Below are positions 1-7,937 of a stretch of DNA of 34,249 bases, piece by piece. The notes under the pieces are model-generated. The model did no database searches and had not been told where the DNA came from. It saw nothing but the letters and a program-made list of their open reading frames with translations. Each line of letters opens with the position of its first letter. Positions within the stretch are counted from its first letter, which is position 1. Where the stretch lies: the NCBI GenBank assembly GCA_929200365.1, contig CAKMZM010000014.1, positions 1 to 34,249 on the forward strand, written 5' to 3'. The translations under genes and the position numbers were made by a program. Source of the DNA: an uncultured Flavobacteriaceae bacterium. GTDB taxonomy: Bacteria > Bacteroidota > Bacteroidia > Flavobacteriales > Flavobacteriaceae.

Positions 1-64
1 CTAGTGTAATAGTGCGTAAAGTATAATCTGTAAAGACCAGTTCTATGTATTCTTTTATATCCAT
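1..64 (-). CDS. Metal ABC transporter permease, N-terminal fragment
   Basis: Only the first 21 codons lie in the window; the gene runs off the left edge. The minus-strand ATG at 62-64 opens a frame reading MDIKEYIELVFTDYTLRTIT and on. The TDYTLRTI segment is typical of the N-terminus of ABC-3 family (ZnuB/MntB/TroC) inner-membrane permeases. It lies downstream of the matching ATPase (534-1274) and binding protein (1340-2254) on the same strand, which is the position expected for the permease of this transporter. The four-helix-bundle gene stands between it and the ATPase. The call rests on a short stretch plus context; the rest of the protein would have to be read from the neighbouring sequence. 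Confidence 0.7.
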   Translation of the reverse strand, partial: MDIKEYIELVFTDYTLRTITL

Positions 65-84
65 AGATTATAGATAAATAGTGG

Positions 85-465
85 TTAGTGGTTAGTTTTT
101 TTCTTGTTTTTTAAATGTTTTTGTAAACTGGTTATCATTTTTGAAAGTTCAGCTAATTTAATTCTAACATTTTTGTTCTGATCACCAGAGATGTATTTTC
201 TTCTTGTAGCAATTGTTGAACATACTACACATTCTCGAGTAGAATCTAAAGCCATTTGAAGATATCTATTGAATTGGGCGTCAGAAGCCCCAGCTCCTTC
301 AGAAATATTTAGTGCTATAGAATTTGCTGCTCGAATATATTGAGATGCAAGAATATATGTTTCCTTTTTTGGGAATTTGTCACAAGTGTTGTATACTAAG
401 TCAACAAAATCAAGAGATTTTTGATATACAATTAAATCTTCAAAATTAAATTTTACTTCTTGCAT
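85..465 (-). CDS. Four-helix-bundle protein (23S rRNA intervening-sequence family)
   Basis: A 126-residue, mostly helical protein. The N-terminal FEDLIVYQKSLDFVDLVYN and the central QYIRAANSIALNISEGAG are hallmarks of the S23/IVP four-helix-bundle family, first known from intervening sequences in bacterial 23S rRNA and now found scattered through Bacteroidetes chromosomes. No biochemical role is established. A lysine-rich tail ends the protein (KKKTNH). It sits between the metal ABC ATPase (68 bp upstream) and the permease start (20 bp downstream), an unusual place for this family, and may have been inserted into the operon. The family call is firm; function is unknown. Confidence 0.88.
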   Translation of the reverse strand: MQEVKFNFEDLIVYQKSLDFVDLVYNTCDKFPKKETYILASQYIRAANSIALNISEGAGASDAQFNRYLQMALDSTRECVVCSTIATRRKYISGDQNKNVRIKLAELSKMITSLQKHLKNKKKTNH

Positions 466-533
466 AACATGTTTTGTTAATTCATTTTTTCTACCTTCTA
501 GATAAAAACTTATCTTCTAACAACTATAAACTT

Positions 534-1274
534 CTATTGTTGTATACTAACTTTGTAATTAATTCCGTAGGTTTTGGTTAAATTATCATCGTTAAAAATA
601 TCTTTTACGGGGCCAGTAGCTATTTTTTTTACATTAAGGAAAGTAACCCAATCAAAATATTCGGGTACAGTTTGTAAATCATGATGTACGACAATTACTG
701 TTTTTCCTGCTTTTCTAAGTTCTTTTAAGATATTAATGATTGCCTTTTCTGTGGTAGCATCAACCCCTTGAAAAGGTTCATCCATAAAATAGATAGATGC
801 ATTCTGTACTAAAGCCCTTGCCAAAAAAATACGTTGTTGTTGCCCTCCTGATAGCTGACTTATCTGCCTGCTTTTAAAAGAAAGCATGCCTACTTTTTCT
901 AATGCTTCAAGCGCTGCTTTTTTTTGTTTTTGTCCTGGTCTTTTGATCCATCCCAAACTCCCATAAGTCCCCATCATTACTACATCTAATGCAGTGGTTG
1001 GGAAATCCCAGTCTACACTTCCTTTTTGAGGAACATAGGCTACCAGTGAGCGTTGTTTCTTGTATGGTTTTCCATAAATTTGAGTGCTCCCTGCAATGGG
1101 TTTAATGATGTCTAAAATCGATTTTATCAAAGTAGATTTTCCCGCTCCGTTTGGTCCCACAATAGCCATAAGCACACCCTCGGGTATAGCAAGGTCAATG
1201 TCCCATAGTACAGGTTTGTAATTGTAAGCTACAGTTAAATCATCTATTTGAACTGCGATTTTTTGTTCTTGCAT
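534..1274 (-). CDS. Metal (Zn/Mn) ABC transporter ATP-binding protein
   Basis: A 246-residue ABC ATPase that would power uptake of zinc or manganese through the permease at the window edge. The Walker A motif GPNGAGKST is at residues 40-48, the Q-loop near VPQKG at 81-85, the signature LSGGQQQ at 141-147, the Walker B IYFMDE at 161-166 and the switch histidine in VVHHDL at 195-200. Length and the motif [15 protein letters not shown] match the ZnuC/MntB/TroB group. It is translated after the binding protein (65-bp gap) on the same strand. Sequence does not tell zinc from manganese, though the facing DtxR/MntR-type regulator favours Mn or Fe control. Confidence 0.93.
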   Translation of the reverse strand: MQEQKIAVQIDDLTVAYNYKPVLWDIDLAIPEGVLMAIVGPNGAGKSTLIKSILDIIKPIAGSTQIYGKPYKKQRSLVAYVPQKGSVDWDFPTTALDVVMMGTYGSLGWIKRPGQKQKKAALEALEKVGMLSFKSRQISQLSGGQQQRIFLARALVQNASIYFMDEPFQGVDATTEKAIINILKELRKAGKTVIVVHHDLQTVPEYFDWVTFLNVKKIATGPVKDIFNDDNLTKTYGINYKVSIQQ

Positions 1275-1339
1275 GTAAACAATTTTTTAATTCAATCTAA
1301 TTCTTGCAAATTAATGAGCTGTAGATTATCGGTTAATTA

Positions 1340-2254
1340 CTACCTCAGGGCGTTTATTATCGTGTTCACATTATATTCAAACATCCCAATATAGGTACCT
1401 TCTTTTGTCCCTGCATTACCTAGTGCATCAGAGAACAATGTACCACCTATGGTAACTTCATGATTCTTTGATTTTACTGCGGCTTGTAAGGCTTCGATAG
1501 TTCTTTTGGGTACAGAGCTTTCTACAAAAATAGCTTTTACTTTCTTCTCAATAATAAAGTTAGCTAATTTTTGAACATCCTGTACTCCAGCTTCTGTAGC
1601 AGTAGATAACCCTTGTAAACCAACTACATCAAAATCATATGCTTTTCCAAAATAACTAAAAGCATCGTGTGCTGTAACCAGAATTCGTTTTTCTTTTGGT
1701 AAAGAGGTAATAGTGTTTTTTAATTTGTTTTCTAATTCATCTAGTTTAGTTAAGTATGTTTTTCCGTTGGCTTTAAAAGCTTCAGCATTTTTTGGATCTA
1801 TCTCTATAAGTTTATGAGTAACGAACGTCGTTACGATTTTCCAGTTTTCAACACTAAACCATATATGTGGATCGTAATTAGAAGCAAAATAATCAGAATC
1901 AATTAATGTATTTTTGTTTAAACTTTCTCCTATAGCTATAGTATTCATATCCTGATGTTTCATTTTTTCAAATACTTCTACCAGTTTTCCTTCCAGATGT
2001 AAACCGTTATAAAAAATTACATCGGCATTCATTAATTTAGATACATCACCTTCACTGGCTTTGTATAAATGAGGATCGACACCACTACCCATTAATCCCT
2101 CGATTTCAATTAAATCTCTGCCTATGTTTTTAACCATATCGGTGATCATAGAGGTAGTAGTAACCACTTGTAGTTTTTGATTTTTATCTTTTACTTCTTT
2201 TTTACAGGAGAATAAAATCAAAGGTGTCAATAATGCGATTATTATTTTTTTCAT
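1340..2254 (-). CDS. Metal ABC transporter substrate-binding lipoprotein
   Basis: A 304-residue cluster A-I (TroA/ZnuA/PsaA) solute-binding protein. The N-terminus is a lipoprotein signal with lipobox LFSC (Cys17), so it is probably anchored to the inner membrane facing the periplasm. Likely metal ligands are His62 (DPHLYK), His130 (DPHIWF), His196 (TAHDAFSYFGKAY) and Asp276 (FSDALG). A histidine at the third position, where PsaA-type manganese binders have glutamate, resembles TroA and the zinc binders. There is no long His-rich loop as in ZnuA. It follows the outer-membrane protein gene (58-bp gap) and precedes the ATPase, consistent with one operon reading leftwards from 3107. Confidence 0.92.
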   Translation of the reverse strand: MKKIIIALLTPLILFSCKKEVKDKNQKLQVVTTTSMITDMVKNIGRDLIEIEGLMGSGVDPHLYKASEGDVSKLMNADVIFYNGLHLEGKLVEVFEKMKHQDMNTIAIGESLNKNTLIDSDYFASNYDPHIWFSVENWKIVTTFVTHKLIEIDPKNAEAFKANGKTYLTKLDELENKLKNTITSLPKEKRILVTAHDAFSYFGKAYDFDVVGLQGLSTATEAGVQDVQKLANFIIEKKVKAIFVESSVPKRTIEALQAAVKSKNHEVTIGGTLFSDALGNAGTKEGTYIGMFEYNVNTIINALR

Positions 2255-2312
2255 TATGTATGTTTTTTTAGTTTCAGAGTGTGTTTTTGCTAAAACAGAT
2301 CATTTGATACTG

Positions 2313-3107
2313 TTATTTGGGTAATCGTACACTTATTCCTGCACTTAATAATAGATTTTGACCTTTGCTAATGCCAGATCCTACGGTTGCATCTAATTGA
2401 ATAGCATTACTAAGTAAATAAGTAAAACCAGCATCCCACTTATGATTTGCACTACTGTCTTCTGGTAGATCTCCATATAACTCTGCATAAGCTCCCAAAG
2501 CATCAGTTATACTATATCCATAAACAAATGTGTACACATAGGATATTTCAGAAGAGTCATTCCCCCAAGCAGCTCCAAGATTATAAGCAAGACTTGACTT
2601 TTTACTTAGTGTATGGGCAAATGAAAGTATGAAATTAGCACCTGTGGTTTCTGGTCTGAAATCTGTACTGGCACTAAAAGGTAGATATAAGTGAGCCAAG
2701 AGTCCAATTTCTGGTAATATCCCTTTTTCTTCTGTGATTCCTATTTTGAAACCTGCTAATAGTGGAGATAACCCACTTGCAATGTCGTCGAGTTCTGTAC
2801 CATTAATTTCAGTTCTGGTCTCAGAAAAATCCCAGCCTACTCTTAACTCTAAGTTGTCTAATATCCCATAGCGTAGAAGTGTAGTATTAAAAGTAGTTGT
2901 TTTTTGTTTAAAAGGATGATCTCCTATGTCTTCATAAAATGCACCTGTCTCAATTTGTAAATACCCTTTGTTGATTGGAGAAGGAGATTCGGTCTGGTCT
3001 GGTCTATCTGTTGTTAAGGCTCCTAAGCTATTTTTTTCTTGAGAAAAAGCAAGATTAAAAAATAAACTTGAGAAAAAAGTAAGTGCGATGGTTCTTTGTA
3101 ATTGCAT
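2313..3107 (-). CDS. Outer-membrane beta-barrel transporter (MetA-pathway/phenol-degradation-like)
   Basis: A 264-residue secreted protein. The signal peptide ends near LAFSQ, and the mature start LTTDRPDQTESP is typical of the 'transporter' family annotated as putative MetA-pathway of phenol degradation. The remainder alternates short aromatic and polar strands (GYLQIETGAFYE, LELRVGWDFSE, SSLAYNLGAAWG, GAYAELYG) and ends in a strand SAGISVRL, as expected for an outer-membrane barrel. It is the first gene of the leftward metal-uptake operon and lies directly opposite the regulator at 3159, so it may carry the metal across the outer membrane; that role is inferred from position only. Confidence 0.78.
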   Translation of the reverse strand: MQLQRTIALTFFSSLFFNLAFSQEKNSLGALTTDRPDQTESPSPINKGYLQIETGAFYEDIGDHPFKQKTTTFNTTLLRYGILDNLELRVGWDFSETRTEINGTELDDIASGLSPLLAGFKIGITEEKGILPEIGLLAHLYLPFSASTDFRPETTGANFILSFAHTLSKKSSLAYNLGAAWGNDSSEISYVYTFVYGYSITDALGAYAELYGDLPEDSSANHKWDAGFTYLLSNAIQLDATVGSGISKGQNLLLSAGISVRLPK

Positions 3108-3111
3108 TAGG

Positions 3112-3158
3112 TTTAGTAATTTTGTTTTATTATTTCGACAAAACTAAAAAAGTTAGTT
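3112..3158. promoter_or_regulatory. Candidate metalloregulator operator between divergent genes
   Basis: The 51-bp spacer between the outer-membrane protein gene and the DtxR/MntR gene holds inverted repeats. TTTAG (3112-3116) and TTTTGT (3120-3125) pair with ACAAAA (3138-3143) and CTAAA (3144-3148). A second repeat pairs AACTAA (3142-3147) with TTAGTT (3153-3158), ending at the regulator's ATG. Placement over both promoters suits autoregulation and control of the transporter. The repeats are seen; protein binding is inferred. Confidence 0.5.
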
Positions 3159-3845
3159 ATGACTAACAAATTAAATTTGAATAATTTAACTAAAAGTGAA
3201 GAAGACTATCTGAAAGCGTTGTTTCAGTTGCTTATAGAGGATGCTTCTGTAAAAGTGGGGAATAATCAATTGGCAGATTATCTTAAGGTTTCTCCAGCTT
3301 CTACAAATAACATGATTAAGAAGTTAAAAGCTAAAGGTTATGTAGTAAGTGAAAAGTATGGTAAATTAGATTTAACAGAAGAAGGTAAGTCAATTGCAGT
3401 ACGGTTGATTCGTAAACATAGATTATGGGAGACTTTTTTGTGTAATTATCTAAATTTTACCTGGGATGAGGTTCACGATGTAGCAGAGCAATTAGAACAT
3501 ATTAAATCTCACAAATTGATAGATGAATTAGATCGATTTATGGATTTTCCTAAAAAAGATCCTCATGGAGAGATGATTCCTAATGCTAATGGAGAATATT
3601 CGATCGTACCTAAAATTATGCTTTCTTCTTTATCAGAAGGAGATGTTTGCCAACTTGTTGCCGTAAATGATGGATCGGTTCATTTTTTAAAATATGTATC
3701 AAAGATCGGTTTGGCATTAAGTAGTGAAATAAAAATTCTTGAAATAAGAGAATTTGATAAATCGATTTGTATTAAATTTGGTAATACAATAGAAACGGTT
3801 ACAAGAAAATTTGCAGATAATGTATTCGTTAATAGGGTTATATGA
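3159..3845 (+). CDS. DtxR/MntR-family metal-dependent transcriptional regulator
   Basis: A 228-residue protein with three parts: an N-terminal winged helix (about 8-75; LADYLKVSPASTNNMIKKL is the recognition region), a metal-binding and dimerisation domain (about 76-150; HRLWETFL, VHDVAEQLEHIKS and FPKKDPHGEMIP are family signatures), and a C-terminal FeoA/SH3-like domain (about 155-228). In this family Mn2+ or Fe2+ binding drives DNA binding and represses metal importers. It faces the metal ABC operon across 51 bp containing inverted repeats, so that operon is its likely target. The three-domain length is usual for Bacteroidetes. Which metal it senses cannot be told from sequence. Confidence 0.92.
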   Translation: MTNKLNLNNLTKSEEDYLKALFQLLIEDASVKVGNNQLADYLKVSPASTNNMIKKLKAKGYVVSEKYGKLDLTEEGKSIAVRLIRKHRLWETFLCNYLNFTWDEVHDVAEQLEHIKSHKLIDELDRFMDFPKKDPHGEMIPNANGEYSIVPKIMLSSLSEGDVCQLVAVNDGSVHFLKYVSKIGLALSSEIKILEIREFDKSICIKFGNTIETVTRKFADNVFVNRVI

Positions 3846-3928
3846 TTTTTGTAAATGTTAAAATAGAGTTAGTCTATAAGAATGTTAAAGAATAGCTATT
3901 ATCTTTGAGAGTATTACACAATTAATTT

Positions 3929-4708
3929 ATGGAGCTTAATTTAAAAAAACCGATATGTTTTTTTGATCTTGAAACTACTGGTATTAATATTTCTAAAGAT
4001 CGAATTGTAGAAATCTCTATTCTAAAAATATTTCCAAATGGCACTCAGGAAAGTAAAACCTGGTTAGTTAATCCCGAAATGCCAATCCCTCCCGAGACTA
4101 CAGCAGTGCATGGTATTGATGATGCTAAGGTAGCTAATGAACCTATTTTTAAGAAGTTAGCAAGTAAGGTTAGTGAGATGATAAAAGGTTGCGATTTAGC
4201 GGGTTTTAATTCTAATCGGTTTGATATACCGCTATTAGCAGAAGAACTATTGAGAGCAGGACTAGATTTTGACATGAAAAATACAGTTGCGATTGATGTG
4301 CAAACCATTTTTCATAAAATGGAAAAGAGAACATTATCTGCTGCTTATAAATTTTATTGTGATAAGGATTTAACAGATGCACATTCTGCTGAAGCCGATA
4401 CACTGGCTACCTATGAAGTCTTGAAAGCACAATTAGATCGTTACCCAGAATTAGAAAACGATGCCAAGTTTTTATCAGAGTTTAGTTCTAGAAAACGGTT
4501 TGCAGATTTTGCTGGTTTTATTGCTTATGATGATGATAAAAAAGAAGTTTTTTCTTTTGGCAAACATAAAGGTAAATTAGTAGAACAGGTGATGGAAGAA
4601 GAACCTGGGTATTTTGGGTGGATACAAAATGCAGACTTTCCTTTATATACCAAAAAAGTATTGACAGCAGTTCGACTTCGCAAGTTAAATAACAGTTTAA
4701 ATTTATAA
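3929..4708 (+). CDS. DnaQ-like DEDDh 3'-5' exonuclease with a DUF3820-like C-terminus
   Basis: A 259-residue protein. Exo I is FFDLETTG with Asp13 and Glu15; Asp99 lies in NSNRFDIPLL; His152 and Asp157 (DAHSAEADTLA) complete the DEDDh metal site, so the exonuclease should be active. Homologues are annotated as DNA polymerase III epsilon-like or exodeoxyribonuclease X-like. The C-terminal part (about 205-250) holds FGKHKG (210-215) followed by PGYFGWIQNADFP, the DUF3820 pattern also present in the small protein at 21987. Repair or proofreading is likely, but it need not be the replicative epsilon subunit. It is followed after 25 bp by the FAH gene. Confidence 0.88.
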   Translation: MELNLKKPICFFDLETTGINISKDRIVEISILKIFPNGTQESKTWLVNPEMPIPPETTAVHGIDDAKVANEPIFKKLASKVSEMIKGCDLAGFNSNRFDIPLLAEELLRAGLDFDMKNTVAIDVQTIFHKMEKRTLSAAYKFYCDKDLTDAHSAEADTLATYEVLKAQLDRYPELENDAKFLSEFSSRKRFADFAGFIAYDDDKKEVFSFGKHKGKLVEQVMEEEPGYFGWIQNADFPLYTKKVLTAVRLRKLNNSLNL

Positions 4709-4733
4709 CCATCTTCTTTTATCATATTATATT

Positions 4734-5345
4734 ATGAAACTTATTTGTATAGGTCGCAATTATACAGACCATATTGAGGAGTTAGAAAATGAAAGACCCA
4801 AAGATCCAGTAGTCTTCATAAAACCAGACACTTCTATTTTGTTAAAAAAGCAACCTTTTTTTATTCCAGATTTTTCAGACAATATTCATCATGAAGTCGA
4901 GGTATTGATAAAAATAAATAAAGTAGGTAAGCATATAGATAAAAAGTTTGCTCATAAATATTATAATGAGGTAAGCCTTGGTATAGATTTTACAGCTCGT
5001 GATTTGCAAGCTAAACTCAAAAAAAAAGGACTTCCGTGGGAGAAAGCTAAAGCCTTTGATGGGGCAGCAGTACTAGGAAAATGGATCTCTAAAGATGAAT
5101 ATGAAAATATCAATACAATTGATTTTCGATTAGAGAAGAATGGTAATATTGTTCAGCAAGGAAATACCAGATTTATGCTATGGAAAATAGATGAATTGAT
5201 AGAATATGTGTCAAAATATTTTACTTTAAAGATAGGAGATATTATATTTACAGGCACACCAGCTGGGGTTGGGGCTGTAAAACCAGATGATATTTTGAAT
5301 GGATATATGAATAACCAACAATTTTTTTCAATAAAAGTAAAATAA
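4734..5345 (+). CDS. Fumarylacetoacetate hydrolase (FAH) family protein
   Basis: A 203-residue single-domain FAH-family enzyme. The family start MKLICIGRNYTDHIEEL is intact. Metal ligands are likely the two glutamates in HHEVEVLIKI and the aspartate in SLGIDFTARDLQ. KKGLPWEKAKAFDGAAVLG and the C-terminal GDIIFTGTPAGVGAVKPDD are family signatures. Short members of this family act as acylpyruvases, oxaloacetate decarboxylases or tautomerases; the substrate cannot be fixed here. Its stop codon abuts the Hpt gene's ATG, and the run 4734-6932 (FAH, Hpt, cinA) is tightly packed, suggesting co-transcription. Confidence 0.9.
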   Translation: MKLICIGRNYTDHIEELENERPKDPVVFIKPDTSILLKKQPFFIPDFSDNIHHEVEVLIKINKVGKHIDKKFAHKYYNEVSLGIDFTARDLQAKLKKKGLPWEKAKAFDGAAVLGKWISKDEYENINTIDFRLEKNGNIVQQGNTRFMLWKIDELIEYVSKYFTLKIGDIIFTGTPAGVGAVKPDDILNGYMNNQQFFSIKVK

Positions 5346-5684
5346 ATGAATAAAGGATATAGTTTAAAACATGTAAATGAATTATCAGGAGGTGATAACG
5401 AATTTATAGCGGTATTGGTACAAACTTTTCTAGAAGAAATACCACCTGATCTTGATAATATGGTTCAAGCTGTAAATTCTGATAACCCCGAGATGGCATA
5501 TCAATATGCTCACAAAATGAAACCTAATCTTCAATTGTTTGATATAGAACTTCTAAAACAAATTAAACAGATAGAAACGTGGTCCAAAACTAAGAAAGCA
5601 AAAGAACAAATCATACCCGTTTTGGATGAGATAGTATCTACAATAAATGGAGCACTTGAGGATTTGAAAGCAGATTTTAACTGA
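5346..5684 (+). CDS. Histidine phosphotransfer (Hpt) domain protein
   Basis: A 112-residue stand-alone Hpt protein. The phosphoacceptor is probably His56 in AYQYAHKMKPNLQLF, set in a helical bundle that starts SLKHVNELSGGDNEFIAVLVQTFLEEIP, the usual Hpt opening. Such proteins shuttle phosphate between hybrid histidine kinases and response regulators. No kinase or receiver is encoded next to it, so the partners are elsewhere. It begins on the base after the FAH stop and ends 6 bp before cinA, a placement that points to translational coupling. Confidence 0.88.
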   Translation: MNKGYSLKHVNELSGGDNEFIAVLVQTFLEEIPPDLDNMVQAVNSDNPEMAYQYAHKMKPNLQLFDIELLKQIKQIETWSKTKKAKEQIIPVLDEIVSTINGALEDLKADFN

Positions 5685-5690
5685 TGATAT

Positions 5691-6932
5691 ATGCTTGCAG
5701 AAATTATAACTATAGGAGATGAGATTCTGATAGGACAAATCATTGATTCTAATTCTGCATTTATAGGCAAAGAACTTAATAAAATAGGTGTAGATGTACA
5801 TCAAATTTCATCTATAAAAGATGATAAACAACATATACTCGATGCTATAGAAGAAGCTAGTAATAGAGTAAATCTCGTATTAATAACAGGAGGCTTGGGA
5901 CCTACCAAAGATGATATAACGAAGCATACTATTTGTGAGTATTTTGATGATATATTGGTAGAAAATAAGGATGTACTTATGCATGTCGAAAGGTTATTTG
6001 CTAAATATATCTCAACTCCAATTTCTGATGTAAATAAACAACAAGCTCTTGTACCTAGCAAATCAACCGTTCTAATGAATCTCTATGGTACAGCCCCAGG
6101 GATGTGGCTAGAAAAAGATGACAAAGTTTTTATATCTATGCCTGGAGTTCCGTACGAGATGAAAGGATTGATGAAAGATGAGGTGCTACCCAGATTGCAG
6201 AAAAGATTTAATAGACCTTATATCATCCATAAAACAATACTTACTTATAGTATGGGTGAAAGTGCATTAGCAGAAAAAATTGAAGACTGGGAGAATAATT
6301 TACCCTCATATATCAAATTAGCATATTTACCAAGTTTAGGAAAAGTAAGACTTCGTCTTTCAGCAAGAGGAAGCGATAAAAAACTTCTTCAGGATACTAT
6401 AGAGCATAAAGTATCTGCATTAAATCTTATTATAGGGGATATTATTGTAGGGTATGAAGAAGACGAAACTATAGAGAAGAGAATAGGGCAGTTGTTGGTT
6501 AAGCAAGGTAAAACACTTTCTGTGGCAGAAAGTTGTACAGGAGGTAAAATAGCGCAATCATTTGCAGCAAATGCAGGTGCTTCTGCATATTTTAGAGGAG
6601 GGGCTGTTACTTATGCTACACAATCTAAAATCGATGTTTTGGGTATAGACCCTAAAATTATAAAAAGGTATACAGTGACCAGTATTGAGGTCGCAGAAGC
6701 CATGGCTCTGGCAGCAAAAGAAAAATTTAAATCAGATTATGCTATTGGTACTACAGGCAATGCAGGACCCGAAAAAGGTGATGGGGATGTTGAGGTGGGA
6801 ACAGTTTTTATTGCAATAGCAACTCCAAAAAGTGTTTTTTCAGAGAAATATGTATTTAGTGACCTTAGAGAACGAACTATCGAAAAAGCAGTAAACAAAT
6901 CTTTCGAACTTCTACTTAATTTATTGCTTTAG
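5691..6932 (+). CDS. cinA: CinA family protein (competence/damage-inducible; NMN amidohydrolase domain)
   Basis: A 413-residue two-domain CinA. The N-terminal MoCF/COG1058 domain opens AEIITIGDEILIGQIIDSNS and contains LVLITGGLGPTKDD (63-75) and the conserved MPGVPYEMKG (150-159). The C-terminal PncC-type domain starts about 265 with LSVAESCTGGKIAQ (276-289) and holds TTGNAGPEKGDG (354-365). The C-terminal domain deamidates nicotinamide mononucleotide in NAD recycling; the N-terminal domain has ADP-ribose pyrophosphatase activity in studied members. Length is normal and both domains look intact. The context with FAH and Hpt genes gives no further hint about its role. Confidence 0.95.
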   Translation: MLAEIITIGDEILIGQIIDSNSAFIGKELNKIGVDVHQISSIKDDKQHILDAIEEASNRVNLVLITGGLGPTKDDITKHTICEYFDDILVENKDVLMHVERLFAKYISTPISDVNKQQALVPSKSTVLMNLYGTAPGMWLEKDDKVFISMPGVPYEMKGLMKDEVLPRLQKRFNRPYIIHKTILTYSMGESALAEKIEDWENNLPSYIKLAYLPSLGKVRLRLSARGSDKKLLQDTIEHKVSALNLIIGDIIVGYEEDETIEKRIGQLLVKQGKTLSVAESCTGGKIAQSFAANAGASAYFRGGAVTYATQSKIDVLGIDPKIIKRYTVTSIEVAEAMALAAKEKFKSDYAIGTTGNAGPEKGDGDVEVGTVFIAIATPKSVFSEKYVFSDLRERTIEKAVNKSFELLLNLLL

Positions 6933-7026
6933 ATATTATTCGTCTATATTTTCCTTATAACTTATCTATAGTAAAACTTGTTTTAACGATAAAGTAAGTT
7001 TTAGAATCATCAATTAGGATAATTTT

Positions 7027-7785
7027 ATGGTAGTCAAAATAATATTGATAACTATGAAAACTTTCTTTTTTTTTTCTAAAACAACATTTTCTATACTAGT
7101 AGGGATGTTTATAACACTAACAATAATAGGAAAACCATGTGATAACACACCTAATCTGGAAATGAAAATTTTTAATGAAATGTATAAAGGAGAATTTGAT
7201 CTTATAGTACCTGAAAATAAGAAAAATAAGAAACTTCCTGTTTATATAATACTTCCAGGAGGGGTAGTAAAGGATAAGAAATATGAAAACTTTAAAAAAG
7301 AATTTATAATTCCAGGAGTTGAAAAGGCGGAAGGAATTATTTTTAGTCCGAAAATTTCATGGAAAAGACCAGAAACAGCAGCTCTAGAAAAGATTGTTAT
7401 AGATTTCATAATGGCTGCCAAAAATAGCTACCATATAGATGATAAAAAAATTGTTCTTATAGGGTATAGTAATGGAGCTATGCAATCAATTAAGCTCACA
7501 GAAAATAATGATCATTTATTTTCAGTACTAATTGTTATAGCATCTAATTTTAATTTTTTGAATAAAATAAAAACCCCTATCTATATTATTCATGGAACAA
7601 ATGATAGGTATTTTTCTATAAATCAAGCATCTGAAAATGTTAGTATCGCCAGAGGTTTAGGATGTAATATAACATTTGTAGTAGCTGAAGGTAAAAATGA
7701 TTTTGGTGCTGCACAATATGTATGTGAATTAAATGATTCTATCATAGAGATAGAAAATAGTATATGGAGCCAAAGAGTTGAATAA
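7027..7785 (+). CDS. Secreted alpha/beta-hydrolase-like protein (PHB depolymerase/esterase-like)
   Basis: A 252-residue protein with an N-terminal hydrophobic segment (about 18-35) that is a signal peptide or anchor. An internal Met at residue 10 (7054) would give a more typical MKTFFFFSKTTFS start. The fold is suggested by VYIILPGG (72-79), a nucleophile elbow GYSNG with Ser148, and the acid loop IYIIHGTNDRYF with Asp193. The catalytic histidine normally found in a GGGH-like motif near the end is not evident; the matching place reads AEGKNDFGAA (220-229). It may therefore be inactive or use another residue. An 8-bp inverted repeat (6972-6979/6996-7003) lies upstream. Substrate unknown. Confidence 0.65.
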   Translation: MVVKIILITMKTFFFFSKTTFSILVGMFITLTIIGKPCDNTPNLEMKIFNEMYKGEFDLIVPENKKNKKLPVYIILPGGVVKDKKYENFKKEFIIPGVEKAEGIIFSPKISWKRPETAALEKIVIDFIMAAKNSYHIDDKKIVLIGYSNGAMQSIKLTENNDHLFSVLIVIASNFNFLNKIKTPIYIIHGTNDRYFSINQASENVSIARGLGCNITFVVAEGKNDFGAAQYVCELNDSIIEIENSIWSQRVE

Positions 7786-7937
7786 ATAGATCAAAGTTTT
7801 TTAACAACAAATTTTGAAGATAAAAGTATTCATCAAAATGAGTTCAGTGCTTGTATCTATACCATTAGTATACAAGTTGATAAAAACACAACAAAAAACA
7901 GATCATAGTTAATGATTCACTTATATTTACTACTTTA

